Assembly (NCBI GenBank): GCA_050084515.1
Contig: CM114272.1
Location: 37,448,001 to 37,512,000, forward strand
DNA: 64,000 nt
Direction: 5' to 3'
From: Blasia pusilla
Lineage: Eukaryota; Marchantiophyta; Marchantiopsida; Blasiales
In this document: piece after piece, positions 1 through 10,540 of the stretch
Numbering within the stretch: position 1 is the first letter of the stretch
Layout of the letters: every line of letters starts with the position of its first letter
The notes under the pieces: model-generated
Told to the model about the DNA's origin: nothing
Seen by the model: the letters and a program-made list of their open reading frames with translations, nothing else
Databases searched by the model: none
Program-made: the position numbers and the translations under genes

Positions 1-965
1 TCAACAATGACACATGAAAGGTCGGGTGAATCTTGAACTCGTCCGGCAGCCTCAACGTGTACACATCCTCAAACGGGTTTGCCACAATCACATACGGTCC
101 AGCATACTTGGCAGACAGCTCCGCAGACAACTCTTTCGGAAGAGTGAGGTTCTTTACACTCAACCACACTTGTTCTCCAACTTGGAATTGTACTTGGCGC
201 CGACTCTTGTTAGCATGCTTAACGTACCTCATTTGAGCCTTAGCAAGACTTTGCCTCGCGCGCTCTTCTTGTTCTCGCATCTCTACCAACAAACCTTTTG
301 CCGTCGCTTGTCGTGTTTGTGCCAATGTAGTACCCGTCGAAAGGGCTAGATCAAGAGGCCCTTCTGGCTCTCCTCGATTTGCCAGGAGAAACGGAGATTC
401 TCCAGTCGCAGAATGCTTGGTCGAGTTATAGCAGTACTCCGCCATGCTCAGCCACTTGACCCAATCGTGTTGATCAGCACTGACATAATTCCTTAAGTAC
501 TGATTCACGATAGAGTTTACCTTTTCAGTGTGTCCATCCATCTGTGGGTGGAAAGCCGTACTGAAACTCAGCTTGGCCTTAAACCTTCTGAACAAGTGCT
601 TCCAGAAAGCACTGGTAAACTTTGGATCCCGATCTGAAACAATGCTCCTCGGCAAACCGTGAGCACGCCACCAGCTATCGAGGAACAGTTGCGCCGTCGT
701 ATAAGCCGTTGCGGAATCCATTGTCGGCACGAATCTCGCCAACTTGCTAAACCGATCAACAATCACAAGTATAGCGTTGTATCCCTCAGATTCCGGAAGA
801 CTCGTGATGAAATCCATACTCAAACTTTGCAAGGGTCCTTCTGGGATCGGCAAGGGATGCAGCAAGCCCTGTTTCTTATCATAAGAGACTCTATTCGCTT
901 GGCAGGTCACACGCGTCTTCACATATTGAGCAACATCCTCTTTCATGTTGGGCCAAAAGAACCGC
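1..965 (-). pseudogene. Integrase core of the family-1 gypsy element, cut by the window edge
   Basis: The frame is open from about 965 to the left window edge with no stop. It begins at KRFFWPNMKEDVAQYV. The first Cys of the integrase CxxC pair is Arg here (KTRVTC). The DDE triad is recognisable: SMDFITSLPES (first Asp), SIVSDRDPKFTSAFW (second Asp) and DGHTEKVNSIVNQYL (Glu). The C-terminal part shows the usual gypsy features VWLSVKNL, LSAKYAGPYVIV and FHVSLL near the window edge. The intact triad suggests that the catalytic core decayed less than the zinc domain. Anything beyond HVSLL, including a possible chromodomain, lies outside the window. Confidence 0.92.
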
Positions 966-1739
966 TTCAACAGAACAACTAGCGTAGATTTCTCCTTTAT
1001 GTCCTGCCAAGGGTCCGTCGTGACACTCCGCTAACACCTTGGTTCGCATCCTGCCTTTCCCTACATAGATCCTACTCTGTTTGAACCTTAGTAAATCGTG
1101 CCTCAAACTTATGTTGGCCATCTTCTCACCCTGCTTCAACTTCCTCAGGTACTCCCCTGCGTTAGCATCCTTCATATATCCTTCACGAATCCTTCATTCC
1201 AGATCTGTTTCTTTAGGGAACATTGCTCTTAAGACCTGTGTCGTCGATGGCATGTGTTTCTCCTTGCGACTTAACGCATCTGGAATCACATTATCTTTAC
1301 CTGGCTTGTGAATCAACTCAACATCCATCAGCGCCAAGGTATCATGCCATCGCAGTTGTTTCGGCGTCACTCGATCCTGGGTCTCAAAATACTTGAGTGA
1401 TATATTATCGGTGAATACTCGAATCCTGTGGACCCCTAGATGATGCCGCCACTTCCTCAAGCAATATACCACCGCGAACAACTCTTTCTCGTGAGTAGGC
1501 CATCTCCTTTCAGTATCACTAAGCTTCTTGCTCTCGTATGCCACCGGTCTCCCTGCTTGCAGCAACATTCCTGCGACCGCGAAATCACTAGCATCGGTAT
1601 GTACTTCGAACGGTTTGTCAAACTCCGGCAACTTCAACACTAGTTCCTGCGATAGAATCTGCTTCACTCGGTTGAATGCCTCATTAACTTCCTGGGTCCA
1701 AGTCGTGTTGGCAAACTTTGCTAACACGACTTCCAATCC
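966..1739 (-). pseudogene. RNase H and integrase zinc-binding part of the family-1 polyprotein
   Basis: This continues the polyprotein in the frame entered after the shift near 1737. The RNase H part shows HTDASDFAVAGMLLQ, ESKKLSDTERRW and FTDNISLKYF, followed by the linker typical of gypsy elements (KPGKDNVIPDALSRK). A TGA at about 1194 interrupts the frame. It sits where the next codons read RIREGYMKDANAG, so it is best explained as CGA-to-TGA, the usual result of deamination at a methylated CpG. The integrase His pair follows (ECHDGPLAGHKG), then a second frameshift near 985, probably loss of a GA unit. The integrase core continues in another frame. Confidence 0.9.
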
Positions 1740-4288
1740 GTGAGAGGTCTCACAATTTCCGAAAGGTTTTTCACATAAGTACGATAAAACTGCACCGCAC
1801 CTATGAACCTTCTCATCCCCTTTACATTGGATGGGGGTTCCCACTCGGCAATCGCTTTCACCTTCTCCATGTCTGGACTGACGCCATCTGCACTGACCAC
1901 GTGACCCAAGAATTTGATCTTACTCAAACCAAATTCGCTCTTCTCTACATTCGCGTACAGCTGATTTGTCCTTAGCTTAGACAAGACCGCTCTCACATGT
2001 CGAACATGCTCCTCTAGTGACTTCGAATAGATAAGTATGTCATCAATATAAATGATAACATACTCATCCATTTCCTTGTGAAAAATGGAGTTCATCAATG
2101 TGGTGAACGTTGGAGGCGCGTTACATAGACCGAAAGGCATCACTACAAACTCAAAGGAACCGTATCTTGTCCTGCACGCAGTCTTCTCCACATCTGCCTT
2201 GGCAATCCGAATATGGTAATATCCTGATTTCAAGTCAATCCTACTGAAATATCTCGCGCGTGCCAGCCTATCAAAGAGATCATCTATCCTCGGAAGAGGA
2301 TAATTGTTCCGAACCGTCACTTTGTTCAGTGCACGGTAATCAACACACAGCCTCATCTTTCCATCCTTCTTCTTTACAAAGAGAACAGGTGCTCCATAAG
2401 GTGACTTGCTAGTCCTAATGTAACCCTTTTCCAAGAGCTCACTTAACTGCTTTTTCAACTCAAGAAGTTCCTCCTGATTCAACCTATATGGTGCTTTTGA
2501 AGGCGGTTGGGAACCGGGTATGATCTCTATCTTATGATCAACAGCTCTATGCGGCGGCAATTTAGTCGAAAGCTCATTTGTCAAGACATCCTCAAACTCC
2601 TTGACCACTTCCTCGAGTGGTTCTAGGATTCCCCTCGAAGTAGTGTCATGATCTCTGCGTATACTGCTTGTAGCCTCCTCCACTTGTCTCATAAAGCAGA
2701 GAAATCCATCCTCCAATTCAGTCATGCTCCTCCTTGTGATCGAGTTCACTAACTCCTTTTTCGCTGGAACCTCACGGACCAACCGCACCTGTAACCGTTT
2801 GCCTTTTAGTAAGACGCTCAACCTCAAGGGTCTACGTCTTAACTCCACCTCATACGCATCTAGGAATGTATTCCCCAAGACTCCGTCAATGCCATCCATT
2901 TCGCACACAGTGAAATTCTCCTTCAACTCGAATACCCCGCATCCTATTGTCAAACCAAAGACCAAATCAGAAGTCCGATGAGACTTGCCTCCGAAAAATC
3001 CTACTCGAATGGGCTCATCCGCCTTAGAGGTAGACAGCCCTAGTTCCTTCACGATTCTCGGGCTTAGGAAGGAGTGCGAAGCACATGTATCCACGAGCAA
3101 CAACACATCGCGATCAGTAATCTTGGATCTTAGGTACACCAAATTGTGCGTGCTCTTGGTGACTTGAGGGGACGTCTCGAGATCGCCCGCCAATAGATGC
3201 TTAGCAGCAAACGCAATCATACTCCCATTACTAACCTTCGGTTTTGAACATACTTTCGCCATGTGCCCCGGTTCGCCACAGTTGTACCATACGACCTTGC
3301 CGTTCCCTGACTTCGAGTGTTGTCCTCCTCTCCGTTTCGCATGAAGTTCCACTCGTTTTGCTGCCGGGGCAGACGACTCTCCTGGTTCGTGTTGGCCCCC
3401 ACTCCAGCCTCTTTTGAATGCCTCCTTATTTTTCGACTTCTTCGAAAAACCTTTTGGCTCGAAGGGTTTCTGGGTTTGGACCTCATCGTCCCCAATCCGC
3501 TCCGCTAGCCTCAGAAGATCCGCGCATGTCTCTAGCAACGTCGGCATTCGGTAAAGGGCCTTTTCAGCGCTCGGCTTGAGTCCACTAATGAAGATAGCCT
3601 TCTGCGCGTGCTCATCCATCTTTGGACTAGAAGTCAGTTTTGCACTAAACTCCCTCACATACGCGCTTAAGGAACCACTCTGCCGCATCCGCACGCATTC
3701 CACCGTTTCGCACAACCCTTGGTACTCCGGAGTGAACCAATCCCCAATCAACTCCTTGAACTCCTCCCAACTCAGAGGTGACTCGCCGCCCAAATATTCC
3801 TCTCGTTGAGTTGTCCACCATTGTAGAGCATGATCCTTTAGGAAAGTAACGACTACCGTCACCTTGTCCTGCTCAGCTGCCCTCTGCGCCTTGAAGTACA
3901 GTTCCAGTTCCGTAAGGAAATCCTTCACTTTCCGCGAGCGCCCCACTCGAGTGAATGGCGTGGGCAAGTTTGTCTTGCAGAGCTTTTTGCCCGCACCCGG
4001 GGTTCGAGTGGCCTCTAACTCTGCAATACGCTTGCTTTGCTGGGACATCTGCTCCACCAACACCTTCAACAAGTCCAACGTTTGGCTCGACTTCGTCCGT
4101 TCCCCTGAGTTTGGGCCCACTGGCGGCGCGGAAGGATTCGCCTCCTGAACCTCCTCACGACTGGCGTTCAGCTCTTCGGGAGTCTCCGTCTCCTCCATAG
4201 CTTCACGGTCTGGCATTGGTTCCTCTCTTGGTTCACGTCGCTTGATTCGGCGCTTCTTGGGTTGTTCTCCCTCGATCGCCATTTTCAA
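1721..4288 (-). pseudogene. Gag-protease-reverse transcriptase part of the family-1 gypsy polyprotein
   Basis: The frame is 855 codons long. The N-terminus is basic (KKRRIKRRE), followed by acidic residues and a short coiled-coil-like stretch near residues 68-95. A retrotransposon gag domain follows at about residues 105-270 (LQWW, WFTPEYQ, MRQSGSLSAYVREF). The zinc knuckle reads W-x2-C-x4-H-x4-C, so its first Cys is replaced by Trp (TGG). The protease active site reads LVDTCASHSF where DTG or DSG is expected, so the catalytic Gly is Cys. The RT domain carries FVVMPFGLCNAP and the catalytic YIDD at 2039-2050. The frame ends right after PLTDW at a one-base shift near 1737. A related fragment at 37787 reads through this point and confirms the shift. 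The start could be either Met at 4288 or Met at 4282. Confidence 0.93.
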
Positions 4289-4416
4289 GCCAACTCACTC
4301 AGATCTCCTCTTTGTTTCTTGCGTCCCTCCTCGAGCGTCTGAGTCTAGCGCTACCTTGAGTTTCCCCAAGCGTCCGGTTGATCCCACGACCCCAAGTTCT
4401 CGCTCACCAAGGATTA

Positions 4417-4428
4417 GCTCTGATACCA
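4417..4428 (-). other. tRNA primer-binding site (initiator Met tRNA type)
   Basis: On the minus strand the sequence reads TGGTATCAGAGC, which is complementary to the 3' end of plant initiator methionine tRNA and is the standard primer site of plant LTR elements. It lies two bases inside the LTR end (GGGCACGACA, then AG, then the site). That placement fixes the inner LTR boundary at 4431 and confirms the minus orientation. Confidence 0.93.
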
Positions 4429-4430
4429 CT

Positions 4431-5139
4431 TGTCGTGCCCCTACTCTCCTTGAACGTCAATCTTTAGTGTTGCGGAAGCGTACGTTCAGTAGGTCACGAA
4501 CTCATCATCGATCTGCACCCAAACACGCTCTCTCGTTAGTCGGGTCTGGGCCAACCAGCGTTCCAACCCACCAAGTCCTCAACTCGGCGTCTCATCAAGC
4601 TCAACCTTCCTTAGTTCCTAGTTTCCAAAACATGGCAAGTCCTTCAAGACTTGGAACAGACTTCCTGGTTAGTCCACGGATCTGAAACGGCACTTGCGCG
4701 CCTAGCGATCCCAACTATTCAACGGTCCTCGGGTGAGTTCCGAACCGAGACCCAAGTAATTGAGTCACGGCATGAAATCCAAGAGGGATGTCTAAAATCA
4801 CCTCAATGGACTTGGTGCAGGTTTTCTAACCCAACCCCCAAACTCGCGTTTCGTTCCATGGCCTTGAGCCGCCCCGCGGCGCCCAAAGTGGGGTTTGGGT
4901 TCCAAGCACTCTCGGAGACCTTCCCCCTTACTAGTACTTCTCGACTTCTTTCAAGTCTCATTCTGCGTTTGGTCCAGGTTTCTCGGTCGTGACCAGAACA
5001 TCTGAAACGCGACTCCTCGCTCGCGTCTCGTTTCTTGTCTCCTCTTTGAGACTACTCCAACGCGCAAACCATCTTAGCGTGAGCCCGCTAATGTTCTGAT
5101 GTTCCGCTTGGCACTTGTTTGGTCATGAGGGTCGCGATA
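4431..5139 (-). repeat. 5' LTR of the family-1 gypsy element
   Basis: The LTR is about 709 bp and reads leftwards. It begins TATCGCGACCCTCAT, a mutated version of TGTCGTGACCCTCAT, and ends GGGGCACGACA. The same end signatures bound the LTRs at 17712-18739 and 38485-39515, which are about 1.03 kb. This one is therefore a shorter, more GC-rich subfamily or carries internal deletions. The first two bases are TA rather than TG. Confidence 0.9.
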
Positions 5140-5339
5140 GGTAGGGAGGCTGGAGAGATGACCAGTAGACCGTGGGAGGCTTCTTGTGGTGATGACAGGT
5201 TAGGTTGCCCTCACCCATAGCTAGTAGAGCTAGAATAGTACGACAACATCGACGTCACTTGGTCACTTAGTGGTGGTGATTTTGTGGTGGTGCGGCATCG
5301 ACGTTGGTCATCACAGAGCTGTCTGATGGTCTGGTTGGG

Positions 5340-6113
5340 GACCGTGGTGCGGAAAGTGGTGGTTTTACACACAGTGGATTGAGGTATCGGCTACCTTTTC
5401 CGCTTCCAACGGTTGATGAAGAGGAGGACGAGGGTGTTCCAAACACCGAGTCTTCTACGTTGTTATCAAGTGTTGCAGCTCCATTGATTTGGGACATGGA
5501 CGGGATATATGGGGCCATGAAGGGCCCATGACAATACTCGGATGCAGTGGGCACCATTGAGTTGGAGAACTTCATTCAGGAGTTGGATATGTGGTGTGAT
5601 ATGCAAATGTTGCGAAACGCCACGTTGTTTACACCCTTCTTGGCTTGGAAGGGGTTGTTTCAACCCCTTCCAAGCACATGGACTACCCATGGACGATTAC
5701 CATGAGTTTAGGAGGGACCATTTTGCTGAGATTGAGGCATGGAGATAATATTGGTCTCCAGGCTATGTGTCTATCACCCATGGTGGTATTGGTAGTAGTG
5801 CTCTTACTATGTCACCCAGCCCGACGTTGAGTGGTATGAGTACGAGCCGGAGTGGGGATACCAGTGGAGGTCCCAGTGGGGATACTAGTGCCCCACCATC
5901 GTTTAGCCTGATTGTAGAGTTCTTCAAGAGGTTGAAGAAGAACTATCAGGGAGTGAAGACAGAGAAGTTGAGGAGTCTTGAAGAATTTGAGCGAAAGACT
6001 GGTGAGAGTCTTCGTGAGGCATACACTCATATGAAATGCTTGATTTCAATTACCCAGGGTGTGACTGAGGCTCAAGCTATCCAGTTTTGGTATAGGATCT
6101 TGGACAGAGAGTT
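5340..6113 (+). pseudogene. Family-2 gag remnant
   Basis: Several frames together match the gag of the copies at 19025 and at 11045-10541. Matching parts are the Gly/Ser-rich start near 5340, the block from about 5550 (IELENFIQELDMWCDMQ), the block near 5660 (HMDYPWTITMSLGG) and the gag core near 5905-6050 (VEFFKRLKKNYQGVKTEKL, ESLREAYTHMK). The match ends at DRELR near 6113. At that point the sequence jumps to material that in the long copy lies about 3 kb further on. The region contains stops and frameshifts. Confidence 0.75.
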
Positions 6114-6304
6114 GCGCTGCAGAGACGGTTACCGGGACGGTAGAGGCATCGGCTGGGGGCGAGGAGAGTAGTATTTTGCATCCTTGGAGTAAATGGGATG
6201 TAATGGCTGGGCATGTGGAGTTGGTTGCTCATACTGGTGGAGGAGTTATTTGCTCAGATGATGGTGTAGCTAAGGGTGTACCATCTTGTGAGGGGGTTGC
6301 AAAG

Positions 6305-7790
6305 CAGCCAATGGCGTCGTCCTCTCCCTCTAGTGTGCCAGTGGAGGATACTTGGGAGCCATTACTTGGGCCCAAGCTTACGGGAGGTGAGAAACGATGC
6401 TTGACACAGTTCCTACGTGCTTATAGGAGTTGTTTTGCCTTTAGCATGAAGGAGTTGGGTGCTTTGGTTGGACCTGGTATACGGATTGATTTGGCTAGTG
6501 ATATGCCAAATCTTTCGTCGTCCCTACCGATATAGTGATATGGAGAGGGACCTAATTCAGAGTAGGACGTTGGACCTTTTAGAGGCTAGATTCATGGAGT
6601 CGTCGCATGGAGAGTATGCATCAGCCACTGTCATGCCTGCTAAAAAGGATGTGCATGGCAACTACACGGATAGGCGGATGTGTGGAGATTACCGTCCTAT
6701 CAATCGGTTGACCAAGGCCGATAGGTATGCCATGCCTTCACCTGAGGAGATCTTGGATGTGGTGGGACATGCAAAGATTTTCAGTACTTTGGATCTTCGG
6801 GCAGGATACCATCAATTGCCGATTCGAGAGAGTGACAAGGCCAAGACAACATTTTGGGGTGTCAACTCTCATGGCAAGGATTGTTTGTACTAGTGCAAAT
6901 TCTTACCCTTTTGGTTGAAGAATGCACTTGCCGAGTTTCAGAGAGTGATGGACAGGATCCTAGCAAGGTTGGATTTTGTTCGGTGTTACATTGATGATAT
7001 CTTGGTGTTCAGTAACACGATGGAGGAGCATCAGATACATTTGCAGATTGTGTTTGAGCGGTTGAAAGCTCATGGTCTACGTTTGCATCCAGGAAAGTGT
7101 AAGTTCTTCCATGAGGATGTTAAGTACTTGGGTCATGTGATCTATCCAGGTGGTTTGGGAGTTCAGCAAGCAAAGGTGGAGGCTATTGCACTTATTCCTC
7201 GTCCGGTAGATGTGAGTAGAGTTCGGGCATTCATGGGATTGGCGAACTACTATCGGAGGTATATGAAGGGATTTAGTGTTATGGCAAAGCCTTTGAACCA
7301 ATTGCTGAAATCAGATCAGGAGTGCCATTGGGGAGATGATCAAGAGAGAGCTTTTGTGGAGCTCAAGGCCCAGTTGGTGGCGGCGCCTAACTTGAGGAGA
7401 CCTATCAGAGGGCGCCCATTTCAGTTACACACTGATTGGAGTAGGTTGGGACTTGGAGCGGTGTTGACACAACATGATGATGAGCACATGGAATTTGTGG
7501 TGGCCTAGGCAAGTCGTTTGAATAATGCAGCAGAGTCGCGCTATAGTTCATATGAGGGAGAGTGCTTGGCAGTAGTGTGGGTTGTGGCACACTTTAGGTG
7601 TTACTTGTTTGGCACACAGTTTACCCTTGTTACTGATCACCATCCATTCAATTAGTTGATGGAGTTTGACAAGCTTACAGGGAAGCTTGCACGGTTGGCT
7701 CTTATCTTACAGAGTATGACTTCCTGGTGGTACATAGACTTGGAGTTGCCAACCTTGATGCTGATGGGTTGAGTAGGAACCCATGTACTA
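6305..7790 (+). pseudogene. Family-2 reverse transcriptase and RNase H
   Basis: RT begins around the motif RRPYRYSDMERDLIQSR near 6520. It includes KKDVHGNYTDRRMCGDYRP, FSTLDLRAGYHQLPI, LKNALAEFQRVMDRILAR and the catalytic YIDD near 6990. The connection domain shows YLGHVIYPGGLGVQQAKVE and FMGLANYYRRYMKGF. RNase H starts near 7410 (GRPFQLHTDWSRLGLGAVL; the catalytic DAS is DWS here), then SYEGECLAVVW and FTLVTDHHPF. Stops occur at about 6535, 6890, 7507 and 7654, with additional frameshifts. Confidence 0.9.
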
Positions 7791-7989
7791 GCCAAGAGGA
7801 TACAACTAGGGCTAGATGGCATGGCGAGGTTGATGAGGAGATGGTGCCAGGTTGGCATGCATATGCCTTTCTATGTTGGTAAGGGGTGGACTCTAGTATG
7901 GAGGACCACATGACATCTTACTCTACTCAGAGGGTAGATGGCCAGCCTTTAGATCCTAAGGTTAGAGATGGTGGTACGGATCGGCGTGA

Positions 7990-9432
7990 TATTCATGATG
8001 ATGCATTGGTGTTGGAGTTCCTATAGACCAGTAGGGTGCCAGGCATAGTGAGTGCCAAGGAGCGAGACCGTGTTCTTCAACGTGCTAAGAGGTATCGATT
8101 GGAGGGAACACATATTCTCCGTGTGTGGGAGGATGGTAGAGTACAAGTAGTGCCGCATTTGGCTCAGAGAGAGCACATTGTGCGACATGCCCATGAGGAG
8201 TTGGGACATTTTGGGGCAAAGCCTATGTATAGCTTACTCCTTGGCTAGTATTGGTGGCATGGCATGCATACTCAGGTGCAGCTGTTGGTGTCACGTTATA
8301 TGGTTTGTGACTGGGTGAGGGCATCATTCAATGCCCCTACACCACAGTTACACCCCTTTCCTATTACGGGGTTGGGTTACCATTGGAGTTTGGACTTTGC
8401 GGGACGGTTACCGTTGACTGTACGACATCATCAATATGTGTTGGTGATGGTGGAGCACTTCTCCAAGTGGATTGAGTTGGTGGCATTACCTGATAAGGCA
8501 AGTGAGGGAACGGCGTATGCGTTTCTTGATAGAGTGCTTAGTTATTTTGGTACACTAGCTGAAGTGCTGAAACTAACCAGGGTACAGAGTTTCAGGGTGA
8601 GTTTCAAGTCTTGTGTGACAAGGCGTTGATTGATCATCAGACCACGTCTCGAGATCATCCAGAAGCAGATGGTTTGGCTGAGTCTGTGGTTCAGACGATG
8701 AAGAGGGCATTGCGCAAGTATGGCCTACAGAAGGGGCATCTTGGAGACTGGGATATTCAATTGCCATGGTTAGCCATGGGGTATAGGTTCAGTCACCAAG
8801 CATCCTTGGCTTCCTTCTCACCTTATTTTGTGTTATACGGTCGAGATCCAGACTTGCCAGCAGCAATTCGTCGAGAGTCTAGTAAGGTGGTGAACCTTGA
8901 CGACCCAGAGATGTGGATGAGAGTGTGTTCTCAGCGGGCATAGCTCTTTCGGAGAGTTATGCCATCAGCCTTTGAGAATCTTGCCATTGCTCAACACAGG
9001 GATACGTTGCCGTATGCAACCATTCGGGGTGGAGGTTATCGACCATCGATTCGTAGGTTCCATATGGGGGACTTTGTCTATTTACAGCAGATTGCACCAA
9101 CAACGTTGGATATGACGGTAGGCCGCACTATTTTACGAGTGCGCGAGGTGTTAGCTTCTGGAGTTCTCATGTTGGAGGGTCGTGATGGAGTTGTTTGGAA
9201 GGACCATGTGCGTAATTATGCGCCCTGTCATCTTCCAAATGTGGATGGTACTGTTGACCCAAGCTTAGCCATGATACGTGCTAGCTTGAGGTGCATGTTG
9301 TGTGGGTCTACTGGTAACGCAGCCCATATATTGGTGTGTGATCGGTGTTCTAGGGGTTGGCACATGATCTGTTTGACTCCACGTATGGATGTTGTTCCTA
9401 CTGGAAGGTGGATTTGTCCTCGATGTACTTAG
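7990..9432 (+). pseudogene. Family-2 integrase with C-terminal PHD finger
   Basis: The integrase zinc region appears near 8170 (VRHAHEELGHFGAKPMYSLL, then SRYMVCDWVRASFNAPT; one Cys of the CxxC is Arg). The core starts near 8375 (GLGYHWSLDFAGRLPL, VMVEHFSKWIELVALPDKAS). A frameshift near 8575 separates it from QTTSRDHPEADGLAESVVQ. The frame from 8959 runs through the integrase C-terminal domain (FHMGDFVYLQQIAPTTLD, VWKDHVRNYAPCHLPNVDG) and directly into a complete PHD finger, then stops at 9432. A PHD finger at this position, where many gypsy elements carry a chromodomain, is unusual. A role in chromatin targeting is inferred. Confidence 0.9.
9292..9426 (+). other. PHD zinc finger at the end of the family-2 integrase (deleted copy)
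   Basis: The ligand pattern is a perfect Cys4-His-Cys3: CMLC, CDRC, GWHMIC and CPRC. The Trp before the last pair (GRWICPRC) is also typical. All eight ligands are present although the surrounding polyprotein is full of stops. PHD fingers usually read methylated or unmodified histone H3 tails. The specificity cannot be read from sequence alone. Confidence 0.92.
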
Positions 9433-9593
9433 GAGAGGTAGATGACTTGATCTTTGCATGATATGGATTACATATGTGCGACTAACGATGGGGCAACCTA
9501 GCACCCGGCCTTCTGATTCGCGCACCCACGAAGGTGTTTAGCATGTAGTAGATGTATAGGGCTACTTGGGAGTTAGAGGGACCTAACCGTCAC

Positions 9594-9711
9594 TTAGGGG
9601 GGCGAGTTGTGGTACACTTGTGTTTGTGGATGCTCTCGTCTATGTTATGTATGTATGTGAGTATGGTATGTCAGCGATGAATGTTGTATGAAGATGTGGA
9701 TTCACACGACA
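9594..9711 (+). repeat. Polypurine tract and short 3' LTR of the deleted family-2 copy
   Basis: A purine tract (TTAGGGGGGCGAG, 9594-9606) precedes a 104-bp segment that starts TGTGGTACACTTGTG at 9608 and ends TTCACACGACA at 9711. The long family-2 copy has the same layout at 26226-26353, with a 110-bp segment. The two copies stop matching directly after the terminal ACA, which supports this boundary. An LTR of about 105 bp is very short for a gypsy element. Confidence 0.6.
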
Positions 9712-10161
9712 GGTGCCATGGGGCGAACCAAGGGTACAGAATGGATCGAGAGTTTGGCGTCTGGACTTGAAACCCAAACCAAGTCCAATAGAATGGATTT
9801 TGGAGGCCACAATTAGATTCCTGTCTGTGACTTATTTAGTTGCGTCATGGTGAGAGACTTGCACGAGGTCCATTGGACATTTGAGACCCCTAGGCGTGCC
9901 AACGCCATTTTAGATGTCTAGACTATCAAGAAATTTTGTCCCAAGTCTCGGAAGACTTGCCAGTGTTGGGAAGCTAGGAACTAGGAAGATTAACCTTGAC
10001 ATATGGCCGAGTTGAGAATTTGGAGAGTTGGAAGCTTGATTGGCCCAGACTACACTAGGGTGAGTGTGTTTGGGTGCACATCAACACTAAGAGCATGCCC
10101 TAGTGAACGTACGCTTTCGCAAAACTAGAGATTGACATTCAAGGGAAGTAGAGGCACGACA
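9712..10161 (+). repeat. 3' half of a family-1 LTR
   Basis: The sequence matches the second half of the family-1 LTRs, for example 18260-18739. Shared parts are the CTTGAAACCCAAACC block, the GTCCATTGGACA block, the AAGTCTCGGAAGACTTGCC block and the end AGAGGCACGACA at 10161. The left half is absent. The break falls exactly at the end of the family-2 3' LTR, so one of the two was truncated by insertion or by recombination. Confidence 0.85.
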
Positions 10162-10540
10162 TGAAGTGCATCCCAAAAAGACCATCTGGGCAACCAATCT
10201 ACAATAACAACATCTATTATGCTTGGAAGATGATGGATCACCCTCTTCTCAACTTCTATCTCCTTTAGGCTAACCTTCATTAGCCTGATCCTCTCTATCT
10301 CATGAAGCCCAGCTAATGCGAATTTGTGCACCTAGTCAAAGGATATCTTTCCCCCCGATTTTTTAGTAAGGATCTTGGCTTCCTTGTGTTTCCTCTATCG
10401 TTTGACTATTGCCTTCTCTTCAGTATAGAAGTTGGGACTAAGTTAAGGGTTTAGAATGGCAATGACACTTTTCATGACAAGGGCGAGGACGTCAACCTCA
10501 ACACAAATCAAACAAGACATACCTGAGCCGTGTTGCCCAA
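10162..10540. other. Stretch without recognised gene
   Basis: The minus strand holds a short open stretch between 10331 and 10125 (MHKFALAGLHEIERIRL...) that I cannot assign. It is not homologous to the family-2 gag next to it. It may be a scrap of another element. Confidence 0.3.

Larger units (their letters stand above)
1..5139 (-). mobile_element. Ty3/gypsy LTR retrotransposon, family 1, 3' end outside the window
   Basis: Reading leftwards on the minus strand, the order is 5' LTR (5139-4431), tRNA primer site (4428-4417), gag, CCHC knuckle, retropepsin, reverse transcriptase, RNase H and integrase. Integrase after RNase H defines Ty3/gypsy. The coding region is continuous apart from a one-base frameshift near 1737, a TGA at about 1194 and a second frameshift near 985, so the copy is fairly young but defective. 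The right LTR edge abuts the leader of the family-2 element at 5140. This suggests that this copy inserted into that element; the 3' LTR would lie left of the window. No chromodomain can be judged because the polyprotein end is cut off by the window edge. Confidence 0.95.
5140..9711 (+). mobile_element. Family-2 Ty3/gypsy element with PHD finger, methyltransferase segment deleted
   Basis: The order on the plus strand is 5' leader remnant (from 5140), gag (5340-6113), a deletion junction, RT, RNase H, integrase, PHD finger, polypurine tract and a short 3' LTR. Alignment by eye to the long copy at 13854-26353 shows that everything between the gag core and the region just before RT is missing. 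The CCHC knuckle, protease and DNA methyltransferase have gone. The 5' end is cut by the family-1 element. Stops and frameshifts throughout make it non-autonomous. Confidence 0.9.

Noticed and set aside
4417-4428. A tRNA gene
   Set aside because: Only the 12-base primer-site complement is present, with no cloverleaf around it.
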